Below are positions 1-9,600 of a stretch of 28,736 bases of DNA, piece by piece. The stretch lies in the NCBI GenBank assembly GCA_036897485.1, contig JAYMTF010000878.1, positions 1 through 28,736 on the forward strand, written 5' to 3'. Positions within the stretch are counted from its first letter, which is position 1; each line of letters begins with the position of its first letter. Under the pieces are notes generated by a model that was given only the letters and a program-made list of their open reading frames with translations, was not told where the DNA came from and ran no database searches. This stretch comes from Pelargonium nanum. Lineage: Eukaryota > Streptophyta > Magnoliopsida > Geraniales > Geraniaceae. The position numbers and the translations under genes are program-made.

Positions 1-108
1 GTTATCATCATCGGCATGAACTCCGACCCCAAACCCCAACTTTCCCAGCTCCTCAGCCCCGTCTGATTCCTTCCGATCGATCGTCTTTCACCATTCTGCT
101 ATGGCTCG
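1..108 (+). other. GC-rich possible first exon or 5' leader
   Basis: This first stretch is clearly richer in C and CpG than the T-rich DNA that follows. An ATG at 101 gives three codons' worth of sequence (ATGGCTCG) followed by a possible donor (GTACCT at 109), and the next ~900 bases look like a plus-strand intron. An in-frame short ORF (16-66, 16 codons) would lie upstream of that ATG. It could instead be an exon of a gene extending left of the window; the frame from base 1 is open until the TGA at 64-66. I do not recognise a family. Confidence 0.3.
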
Positions 109-1078
109 GTACCTTTTTGTCTAATTATCGCGATTTTTTAGTTAGTATTTATGTTCTGTAACTTGCTGATCTATGGATTTGGCTATGTGAAGAGTTTCGA
201 CTTTAAACTCAAATGAATTGGATTTAATTTGTGGTAATAAAGCTTCAATTCTGTCCACTATTCTGTTCCCTTTTTTTCTGATGGTAATTTGGTTTCTTAT
301 TAATTCCCACTTTTTAAATGTTCATTAGAAGTATCAAAGTTGTGTTCTTTAAGGGCATTGCTTTGTTTGTTGATATTGTATGAGTTAGTTTTTTAGGTCC
401 TTTTTCATTTGGTTCTAATACTGTTTTGTTTGAGACTTTGAGGTGTTTTGTTTGAGACTTTGAGGTTGTGGTTTCTGCTTGTTTTTGTATCTTATGAGTT
501 GGTGTTTCACATTGAATGGAGTTGATTGCATTTGCTCTTTGTTTGGATTGTTTATATGTACAATTCATAGGAAGTTAAGGTTATTGGTTTTGCCTCTCCC
601 CCTCAGCTGTTAGTCATGCTTTTATTTTTTTCAATTATTATTTAGATGCATGTGTTTGCTGGATTTTGGTTTGGTCTTTAAATTGCATTTACTTTTTCTG
701 CTATTCTCATGGTTTTGCTTGTACGATGCACTCTCTTTTCATTTTTCCTTAATAGTTAGTCCATCATCTCTACTTTTGTTTTGTAAAGAGCTCAAGTATA
801 GGCTATGGTCTGGGTATGGAAACATCTTAAAAGAACTAAGTTTGAATCAGCCCTCAAGTATAGGCACAAATGTTTCTGCATTAGAACCTTGAGTGATTTT
901 TTATATATAACTTGATGGTGTAGTTGAAGGTCACATTGCGATTACTAGATTGCTTACACATGTCTATGATAGAGATGCTATATATCTAACAAATCTCCTT
1001 GCTTTGTTGAGTTCACAAAATGCAAATTAACTCTATTTTTTTGGAGGAAGTTTTGTTTACCCTGTGATTTGTTTACAG
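109..1078 (+). other. T-rich intron-like stretch
   Basis: About 970 bases strongly biased to T on the plus strand, typical of plant introns, with no convincing coding exon. It contains a 21-22 bp perfect tandem duplication at about 422-464. A possible acceptor (TTTACAG) ends at 1078. If spliced from 108 to 1079 it would give a 22-residue ORF ending with TGA at 1137-1139; this is speculative. Confidence 0.25.
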
Positions 1079-1175
1079 AGGAAGTAAACAGCTGAAACAA
1101 ACATCTGGTTTAGTATCTCCACTATATAAAGTGGCATGAAATGCTGTGAAATCACAATTACTATTGGAAAAGAGA

Positions 1176-1391
1176 GAAATGAAGAAGTGAAGAATGGATA
1201 TGTTACTATTCTTTCTTGAGGTTTATTTGTTTATTGGGGTAGCAAAGTTTTAAAACGTAGTTTCAGAGATACCGAAATGAAGAAGTGAAGAATGGATATG
1301 TTACTATTCTTTCTTGAGGTTTATTTGTTTATTGGTGTAACGGAGTTTTAAAACGGAGTTTAGTTTTAAAACGTAGTTTCAGAGATACCTA
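1176..1391 (+). repeat. 98-bp tandem duplication with nested repeat
   Basis: A unit starting GAAATGAAGAAGTGAAG at 1176 recurs at 1274, a period of 98 bases, nearly identical through the shared TTTCAGAGATACC end. The second copy is longer by about 17-19 bases because a short piece around GAGTTTTAAAACG is itself duplicated inside it (about 1341-1375). The low divergence implies a recent local duplication. No coding potential is seen. Confidence 0.85.
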
Positions 1392-1497
1392 AATTATTTG
1401 CACATCTATAAATCGTTAAATATAACGGAAAATTTCAGATTTTTGGTCATGTGCATTATTATTTTTTTTCTTCTTCCCCAAAATACTCTTGTCTCCC

Positions 1498-1695
1498 TCA
1501 AAACCATTCTTCAATGAATACCCACACGCGACCACTGTACGCCTTCTTCTTCCCTCCTTCGTCGTCCGAATCTATTGTTGGTGAATCGAAATGACCTTCT
1601 CCTTCACTCACTGGAGCTCCGCACTGGATCTCTTCGGATCTGAGCTCGGGCTTGAAACAGAGACCATCATCACAAAGCCTCCTCTTCTCTGCCAT
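1498..1695 (-). CDS. unrecognised short acidic ORF or pseudo-exon
   Basis: A minus-strand ORF from the ATG at 1695 (upstream in-frame ATG at 1737) to a TGA at 1498-1500 encodes about 65 residues beginning MAEKRRLCDDGL. It has an acidic stretch (DSDDEGGKKK) and ends near VFIEEWF. Its CpG content is higher than the AT-rich flanks, which resembles plant coding sequence or a 5' exon. I recognise no domain. It may be an orphan gene, a captured exon fragment or chance; no further exon could be linked to it. Confidence 0.25.
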   Translation of the reverse strand: MAEKRRLCDDGLCFKPELRSEEIQCGAPVSEGEGHFDSPTIDSDDEGGKKKAYSGRVWVFIEEWF

Positions 1696-2056
1696 CTGAA
1701 ATGTAGAGGACCCTAATCGGTGGCTGTTTGAAACCAAAGGAACTTGTGATAGATATTATAACAAATCTCTCTTTCTGATTTTGGTTTGTGTTCAAGTGTT
1801 CACAGTTCACAGTTGATTTGTCACTCATCTTGTGTTTCCAATTTGTTAGTCAAGTGTTCATAGCTGACTTTGAAGTTTGGTTTGCTTTCAGAAATTTAAT
1901 TCTGGTTCAATATTTTATATGTTTGATTTGTTTTCAAAGACTTGCCAAAGTCTGCAACAATACTCTAAAAAGAAGTTTTTTGGTTTATGAGTTTTGAGTT
2001 TTATTTTGCAAAGATGAACTTAAAATTTAGTTTTGATTTGCGGATTCCGGCACCTG

Positions 2057-2183
2057 GATCTTTATCGATGAGAAAAACCCAGTTTCCGGCGTCCAAAAAA
2101 ATTCAAACATTGAAGTTTTCGATCTTTATCGACATGAAAAACCCAGTTACCGTCGACTAGGAAATTCAAGGTTTGAAGTTTTC
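2057..2183 (+). repeat. two-copy 64-bp direct repeat
   Basis: GATCTTTATCGA begins at 2057 and again at 2121. Both copies continue with AAAACCCAGTT and end with TTTGAAGTTTTC or a close variant. The copies have diverged by several substitutions. The region is more GC-rich than its flanks. A palindromic GGCGCC and related GGCGC motifs follow at about 2183-2220. No gene is recognised. Confidence 0.65.
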
Positions 2184-2722
2184 GGCGCCAAAAACTTCAA
2201 AGTTTTTATTTTCCGGGCGCTAAAAACTGGATTTTCAGAAAATTTAAAAAAATTATAATAAAACTGGATACTTGGTCTTGACTCTCTAAGCAAATGCAAA
2301 AAAATTATGATAAAATTCATTCACTAAAAATACATTGAATTTTCGGCGATGAACTCATAAGGATAAGACAATGGATGAATGGTAAAATTGTTATTTTACA
2401 CAAATTCTAACATTGTTAGTGATTTACAGATGAATCTAAAATTTAGGTACCTCTATAACCATGTTTTAAAATTTGAGCACATTATGTGTTTTGAGACCGT
2501 AAAATAGACCCCAACTTCATTACTTTGTTTATTCTTTAAATTAAATGATATGTTTCCACTTGTAAAAATGGATATTTTTGGTTTGGGGTTAAATTACTAA
2601 CCACCCATATTACAAGGTCGTATGTGTACTACACAAGTGTAGCGATGATATATATTAATTTGTAGTTAAAATGTCTATTTGGGCTTTTGAATCTAATTTG
2701 GTTTAAAAAAATTGTTTTATTT
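2184..2722. other. AT-rich intergenic DNA, nothing recognised
   Basis: AT-rich sequence without long ORFs, splice-supported exons or clear repeats. I see nothing to annotate here. Confidence 0.4.
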
Positions 2723-2906
2723 AAAATGGTTCTTGAGCTTTCGTGTTTTGACCCAATTGGATCATGAACATTTATTTTGGAACCAATTTAGTGCCGAACT
2801 TTTCTCACACCCAAAATAGTGTTTGATATTTCAAATATGAATCCAAAATGGTCATTGCTTTTAAAGTTTATATAAAAAATTCAGGGACCAAATTGGATTC
2901 ATATTT
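2723..2906. repeat. degenerate ~30-bp tandem repeat with inverted copy
   Basis: Five related units begin at 2723, 2755, 2785, 2813 and 2845 (spacing 28-32). Each starts with an AA-rich box followed by a TGGTC-like core, then a GAAC/TTT segment and a CC end. The last unit (AAATATGAATCC at 2833) has an inverted partner (GGATTCATATTT at 2895-2906), giving an imperfect 21-bp inverted repeat around a ~32-bp loop. Repeats of the 'ggtccctgaac' kind are common in plant intergenic DNA; assignment to a named element is not possible here. Confidence 0.55.
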
Positions 2907-3602
2907 AAAAGTTTAAAATTTTTTAAGAATTAAATTGTGTACAAACGCAAAAATTCAAGTACCAAAAAAAGTCTTTTAACTTGTATGTATATACATGAGC
3001 TTGTGATCTCAAACAAATTTACATAGTCGATTGTGTTCAATTGAACATGCAAATTTTTGGTATATTTAAATTTACCAATTATTTTTTCATTCCTCCTTTT
3101 TTATAATTATTTTTGTTGATTTATAGTTTTCCCCCACCAACTTTATTTTTCTTTAAATAACCTCCATCACTTTATAATTTTGTACAACTACCCCTGTCAA
3201 TTTTTGAAAAGAAAAAATTAAAGGGTATAAATAATTCAATTTGTCCTCGGTGACTAAAGAATCCGCATTCGTCCATGTGAATAGTATGTTTGAATAAATA
3301 ATTGTATATTCATTTTTAAAATAGGTACATTGAATACATTACTATAAGTTTAATATTATCTTAAGCCATAATAATTATATTAAACTTTTCCAATAAAGGA
3401 GATTTTAAATTTTAAATAAATATTTTTTTACTACTTATTTAGTACAAAAATAAATGTTTCAAAAATTAGTTATGTATAAATTACATATTCGTAATTGTAA
3501 TAAGCAAAACAAGAAAGCAACAGCCCAGCACCAACAAATATTTTATTACAACAAATATTTATAAAATTATATTGCTAAAAAAATATTTGAAAAGTATAAC
3601 AT
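2907..3602. other. AT-rich intergenic DNA, nothing recognised
   Basis: Very AT-rich DNA with homopolymer runs and no sustained ORF. No splice-linked exon, tRNA or clear transposon ends were found. Confidence 0.4.
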
Positions 3603-3877
3603 TAACTAATTTTTTTTTTTATCTAAAGCATGAAGTTTTGAGCGGGCCCATAAACTTAAAGGTGTTTTTGGTTTAAACTATGAAGTTTTTGAGCGGGCCC
3701 GTAAATTTGCGGTTGACAGCTTTAAAGTGTTTTAACGCACCCAAATTAATCCTCATTCGAGCCGGGTAGTACCAAGTTTTAACGCAGCTGCATTTCCTGA
3801 TACTCGAACTCGAGACCTCAGGATAAAATGGAACAACCCCTTACAAGTTGACCCACGCGCTTGGTAGTAACTAATTT
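3603..3877 (-). mobile_element. tRNA-derived SINE, complete, with 10-bp TSD
   Basis: Read on the minus strand, the element starts near 3867 with a tRNA-like A box (ACCAAGCGCGTGGG) and carries a B box (GGTCTCGAGTTCGAGTATC). It ends in a poly(A) tail, seen as the T run from about 3611 to 3620. The 10-bp sequence TAACTAATTT occurs at 3603-3612 and again at 3868-3877, a target-site duplication. The body is about 255 bases. Inside it a ~50-bp segment (TGAAGTTTT..GAGCGGGCCC, starts 3631 and 3681) is duplicated. The internal promoter boxes, tail and TSD together make this a confident SINE call. Confidence 0.85.
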
Positions 3878-4149
3878 ATTTTTCACATATCTAAAACAAT
3901 TAAAACACTTAAATCTAAAATAGAATTTAATGGTAAGTTAGTTATCTATAGTTTGATTGTGTTGGAACAAACGTATTTGAAGGATATTGTTGTAATTTAT
4001 TCACAACTAATTAAGTCATTAATACGTATTTGTTAAAAAAAATTAAGCTTATTAATTACCCGCCATTTAATACGAGGAGTGGCAAAGTCGTAAATAAAAC
4101 ATTTCTTTAAATAATAACAATATAAAGTCTGCATTTTTCAATGAATCTA
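3878..4149. other. AT-rich upstream region of the MBD gene
   Basis: AT-rich DNA between the SINE and the GC-rich leader of the MBD gene. It would be the promoter region if transcription starts near 4150, but no defined core element can be assigned with confidence. Confidence 0.3.
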
Positions 4150-4275
4150 TTTTTTTTAATTGTTTCGTCTCTCTCACCGGGATGTGCAGAACTGGTACGC
4201 AAATACTGACCGTACGATTCGCGCGATTCCCTTCCGATCGACGGATCTGATTCTCCGGTCATCATCTCCGTAACT
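4150..4275 (+). other. putative non-coding first exon of the MBD gene
   Basis: A locally GC- and CpG-rich, pyrimidine-rich stretch (CGCGCGATTCCC-like, TCTCTCAC) rises sharply out of AT-rich DNA and is followed by a T-rich intron-like region. This is the usual look of a plant 5' UTR exon followed by a leader intron. A possible donor (GTAACT) lies at 4270. It precedes the MBD coding exon by 2.4 kb. Boundaries are approximate and transcript support is lacking. Confidence 0.4.
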
Positions 4276-4939
4276 CGTCTCTCCCTTTTCTTCCATCCGA
4301 TTATTTTTAATTTAAAAAACTATTGTTCCTGTACACATCTCTGTCATTTGCAAATTTTTCTGCTATTTATTTGTTATGATGATTAATTTTAATTGATTTA
4401 GATTTGTGATCGCTCTGTTCCGTGCAAATGAGAGCTGGTTTGGCTTTTTTTTTTACTTGTTCTTGTATTTTCTTTAACGAAACACTCTGAGCTGTTGCTG
4501 CGTTGTTCGTTTCTTGTTTTGAAATTTTTATTAGATCTGGATATGGCATGGATCTCAGTTTCGCTCGTTTTAACGTTTTTTGTTTTTCCTTTTATAAATT
4601 GGCAAATAAAATTTTCGAATTTTTTGTCACTACCAACCAAATAAATGCGTTTTCTCTGTTATTTTTGTTGCCGAATTTCAAATCTGGATGTTGGATAGAT
4701 TTTCATTAATTAATCAGATCTATCCTGCATTAAACTAGGTGATGTGGGATTAGATTTTAATGGGAGTTTTGCTTTATTTATTTTTAATGTTTCAATATGG
4801 TCTGATTTGAGAAAAATGTTTTTGAGCAGCTCCATTTCTATCCTGGGATAATCATTTTGATTTGTTCATATTGTCTTTTTGGGAATTTTGATTATTCATT
4901 TTTGATATTTGTGTTAAAGTATACATTTTTAATTTGCAG

Positions 4940-5014
4940 TGCTTAACATGGGACCGTCGGCGCTGGATATATAGCTTTCCTTGGTGGTCAGAACAATTGG
5001 ATTCTAGTGGAGAG
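4940..5014 (+). other. putative 5' UTR exon, duplicated downstream
   Basis: A 75-base segment is bounded by a good acceptor (TTTAATTTGCAG ending at 4939) and a donor (GAG/GTAGTT at 5015), inside the long leader of the MBD gene. It contains an ATG but no sustained ORF, so it would be untranslated leader. A diverged copy lies at about 5857-5940 with the same AACATGG and ATATAGCT landmarks. Confidence 0.35.
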
Positions 5015-5855
5015 GTAGTTTGGTTATTTTCAGTATCTTGCTTGCTGAAATCGGTTGTTTATTTTTCAAGCTTTAAATTTGAGAGAGCTGCTAGAGGGAG
5101 GGATCAAATGATGTGGAGGTTTAGAAACAAACATTGATACAATACATAATGAGTTCTATGGAAAGCTATAGCCTGCAATCCTGAGGAGAAGGGTATTTAG
5201 TTGGGTCAGGTCACCCTAGTGGGATCAGGACCCTTTACCTAGGCGTTGCAGATTGTTGTGATAGAAATGAACAAGAGCAAATAAGTTTGAGCTCAGGAAA
5301 TGCACCTTAATAACAGAAGAAATTTCGGAAAATAGTTAAATTCATGTTGTATCCTGATATGATAGGAAATATTTTGAGCTCATGCATAAGATTAATCTGA
5401 TGAAAAATGTGAAGCTTTAACATCAGTAAATAAGCCTCAAGCTAGCACAATATGTGCTGATTGCTCGATTAATAAAGTATTTTCTATTATCTTTGACTTG
5501 AACCATAAGTCCATAACCATGTAGCTATGAGATCCAGTTTGTAAACCATTTTTGAAAAAATATTGTGTTGTGAACCATCTAAACACGTTTTCACTGTCAT
5601 TTATATATGTTGCCGAACTTTAGAGCAGATAGGTGCAAGAGTTTTCAGAGCAATGAAATAAATCTTTGAAAAACCTTGAAAAACAAAAAAAGGTCATTTG
5701 GACATAGAATAGTGCTTTCTGGTAGTCTCATGTGATAAAAATATTTTGAGCAGTTTGATTTCCATACATGAATTTTCATTTTAATTTATTAATTTACTTC
5801 TTTCCAGATTAGAATCTTGTCCTTTGTATTCATTTATATAATTTATTTTACCTGT

Positions 5856-5940
5856 ATGTTCAACATGGAACTATTGATACTGGAAATATAGCTCTTCTTG
5901 GTAGTGGGAGCTATTTAATTCAAGTATATAGGTTAGTTAT
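5856..5940 (+). repeat. diverged copy of the 4940-5020 leader segment
   Basis: The order AACATGGaac, CTGGAAATATAGCT, CTTGGTAGTGG, ATTCAAGTATATAGG and GTTAGTT matches the segment at 4940-5020 nearly landmark for landmark, with substitutions. Similarity extends upstream: TTTTTGAGCAG at about 4818 corresponds to ATTTTGAGCAG at about 5742. It is therefore an internal duplication about 0.9 kb apart within the leader intron region of the MBD gene. Confidence 0.6.
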
Positions 5941-6638
5941 ATTCTGAGTTATAAATACTAAATATGCTGTTGTGGAACTTATTTGGCATTTTATGAACCA
6001 TGTCTACATAAAGCTCAAGCTATCATATAATTTTTAACTCTTTGTATGTGGCAGGTTCTTATAATAACTAATAAGATTTTTCATCACATTATGAAAATTT
6101 TCCAGCTTGGGTATTTGATGTAGCCATGTAGGTAACGAGTGTGAACCAATAATCCTGTATTTTAAAGGGTTAATCCCCAAGAAGGTAGGATCATCAAGGG
6201 CAATCATGTTTGACATGTCATGGGGAGATTGGTTTCTCTCGTTGTAGGACCCTATCAACCTTATAGTAACTTTCGTCATAGTCTGATGTAACTATCGGAA
6301 TGTGTGTTACCTGGATTTAGCTGTATGATTAACAAAGGACTACCCTCATTAGTTTCTTCTGGAAGCATGATTTTCACACCTCTTACTTGGGATTGTATGT
6401 AGTTATATTCCTTGCAGCATTACTTATGAATAGCGAGGTTACATTGTTTGACACTTGTAATGACCTATGTTTGCATGCGTGTTTTGTCTTTTAATGTATA
6501 GCACGGTCTTCATAAATTTTCAGGAAAATTAGTCGATCGAATAAATATGTAGATAAGTTATGTTGCTTCACTATGTAAAAACTTATATGTTTTATTTTTT
6601 CATCAATTATACTTTGCTCATTACATTATTCATTTCAG
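5941..6638 (+). other. leader intron of the MBD gene
   Basis: T-rich sequence without a convincing coding exon, ending in a good acceptor (CATTTCAG, 6631-6638) 19 bases upstream of the MBD start codon. It is the last part of the presumed 5' UTR intron. Confidence 0.5.
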
Positions 6639-6657
6639 GTAGTTCGGATCTATTGAA

Positions 6658-9600
6658 ATGCAGTCACGCCCTGAAAGCTCTTTTGGGGTGAAAGAAGAAA
6701 ATGAGTTCCATGCAGTATTACCAGTAGATATTCCTTCTTCTCCTTCTTCTGATGATGCTGCTTCTTCTACTACTTCAGACACTCAGGACACAGGGGAAGA
6801 AGATGACGTCTGTAAGCAGTTGGTTCTTTATGATCCTGTGGCCAATGGAAATAGGGAAATTAAAATTGTCCCTGATCCTATTGAGCTCCAACCTCCTCCA
6901 TTGCTGACTTACTCAGCACCATCTATACCTAGAGTTTCAATTTCACCGTCTGTTGGGGCATTCACTGTACAATGCGCCGAGTGTTTCAAGTGGAGGCTAA
7001 TTCCCACAAAGGAGAGGTATGAAGCTATTCGAGAGCGCATTCTTGAAGTGCCTTTTGTGTGCAAATCAGCTCGTGTATGGAGGCCTAGCATTTCTTGCAG
7101 TGACCCTGAAGATATATCTCAGGATGGTAGTAGGCTTTGGGCCATTGATAAGCCAAACATTGCACAACCCCCTCCTGGTTGGCAACGCCTTCTACATATT
7201 AGGGGTCAAGGATGCACCAAGTTTGCTGACGTGTATGTTTTGCTTTCCTATCTACTTATTTTTTTGTATTATTATTTTCTTCCTGTGAGTTCTGACGAGC
7301 AGTTAATGGTACAATGAGTGGGTCACCTGTTACTCATTTTCACTTTATATAAAATTGTCTAAAAGTTACTCACAAATCTTAAATTACTACAGCCTCTTCG
7401 TGTTGGACATTTTCACTGTGGAGAATATAATTTAATGTTAGAATATAAGCCCTTGATATATTACAAAAGTTGACTCAGACTCAAATAAGAAATAGGCCTA
7501 GGTTAAGGCTTAGTCTATGGAGCAAATTAAACTATTTTAGTAGGGCATACACCAGTATATCCCATATATATGGGATTCTGAATATCTTAATACTCATAAA
7601 TATCTATCCTCTGTGTACACTATAGTATACTTATGATTGAGTAGTTCGAAAGCCTGTATTCTGTTCTAATCAAAAGCAAAGTATTTTGTACTTTTGTTCA
7701 TTATTCTTCACAGTTGTATGAAAATATTTTTGCTAGAGGTGTGAGCCAATCTTATTTAGAAATGATTTTCTTTTATTTTCACTTCTTTTTTTCCTTTTGA
7801 TTCTTATCTTGTGTTTTAAATTGTTATTCTTCCCTGATTTCGGCTTGTCTAGTTGTCTAGTTGCAATGATTGCATTGCTAGATCTGACCGATATCCACTG
7901 TAAATCTCATACTCTGATCTCCATGAAATTATTAGGAGAATTACAATTAACGTCACTGCCCAACTCTTTCAAAAGGAACTTGTATAACACTTTCAATTTG
8001 AAAGATTCCCATCTTTGTTATGCGGCATCTTACCATTTTTTATTAGCTACTTTTCGTGTACTTCATTCTCCCCTCACGCCTTAGGAGAATTACGATTAAT
8101 GCGACTGCCCTTTCAAGAGGAACTTGTACAACACTCCCAATTTAAAAGGTTCCCATCTTTGTAATGCAGCATTTCACCATTCTTTATTGGCTACTTTTCG
8201 TGTACTTCATTATCCCCTCATTGCGTGAGGGATTATAATATGATGCAATTTCTTTTTCTTAGCCAGCAATTTAAATTCTTGGGTTGCAAATTTTAGTTTA
8301 AAGTGGCAACTAAAAGTGTAAACTGATAGTTGAAGTCTACATGTGTAGATAGGAGAATATAGATAACTCTAGTACTTTTTTAATTTGGGTGCCCGGGATT
8401 CGAACTTGCAACCTTTAGGTCAATTAGGTTCTGATACATGCTAGAAGACCAATTCAATTAAAAGTTCAAGTTGAGTTCTCATTTATATATTTTTTATATT
8501 ATATTCCAACACGCCCCATTACGTGCTAGTCCATTATGGCTTTGCATGTGGACCAATAGGAGAAGGCAAAGAGCCCACTGTGGCTTTTAGAAAGAGGAGA
8601 ATAGGCATACAAAGGCCAGGGAAATGAGAGCCTTATAGAAGCCCATAGAGAGATAACAGGTGATAGATGGAAAGATTTGAGAAATAGACAAGTTATCAAT
8701 TATAGAATTTTTGGGGGTGCCCAGGATTCAAACTTGCGACCTCTAGGTCAATAGGCTTTGATACATGTTAGAGGATCAACTTCAACTAAAAGTTGAAACT
8801 GATAGCTGAAGTCCCCATTTGTACATTTTATATTATATTCCAATGCCTGGATCGTCTGTTGCATCAGGTATTATGGGAATAAGAATAGACCTTCTCTCAA
8901 TGGAGCTAATTAAAATATGATTACTGAATGTGTAACAGCCATAACAGCTTTTGTCGATTTTAATTTAGTGTGGCTATAAAATTGTTCTTAAAAGAGTGAT
9001 TAGCTATCATGTACAGTGGAGGATATACTTACATGAGTTCTTGTCAGCATCCTTCGTTTATTTCCTTAAGTTAGGCTTGTTATGTTCATCAAATATTGAA
9101 ACCTCATGTTGCTACTATTATATTTAATAGCCTCGTAACAGTTTGCATTTCTATTAGTAGCCGTATAGATGGTTCTTTTTATCAGTCAATTATTTACTTT
9201 GTTGTGATATGCTCTTTTTGCATTTTTTAGGTATTATGTGTCACCATCAGGCAAAAAGCTTCGCTCTATGGTGGAAATTCAGAAGTATGTTTTATTTTCT
9301 CCTGGCATAATCATCAATCGTTGTTTGTTAAACAGTGCCTGCATGAAGTGAATTTAGACATTGTTTGGGAAATGGCTTGGTTGTTGAAATGTATTTGAAT
9401 TTGCAGGTACTTGGTGGAACATCCAGAGTATATAAGAGATGGGGTGACAATGTCACAATTTTCATTTCAAAGTCCAAAGCCTTTGCAGGATAATTATGTC
9501 AGGAAGCGACCTGCTCGTACGGCTCCATATGATGGCACCAAGGTGGGCATGTCAAGACCTCTAGAACCTACCGAAGGTGTGTACTCTTTGGGGAATTATA

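Larger units (their letters stand above)
7233..9230 (+). other. large MBD intron carrying repeats
   Basis: Intron between coding exons 1 and 2, with donor GTATGT at 7233 and acceptor TTTTTTAG ending at 9230. At about 2 kb it is the longest intron within the coding region, and it houses a 149-bp tandem duplication (7934-8227) and a tandem TRIM retroelement (8306-8844). No coding exon is missing from it: the codon split across the junction (GT/G) reconstitutes valine 192. Confidence 0.85.

Noticed and set aside
4398..4640. 80-codon minus-strand ORF in the MBD leader region
   Set aside because: Complement of a T-rich plus-strand intron, giving Lys/Asn/Ser-rich low-complexity translation without homology.
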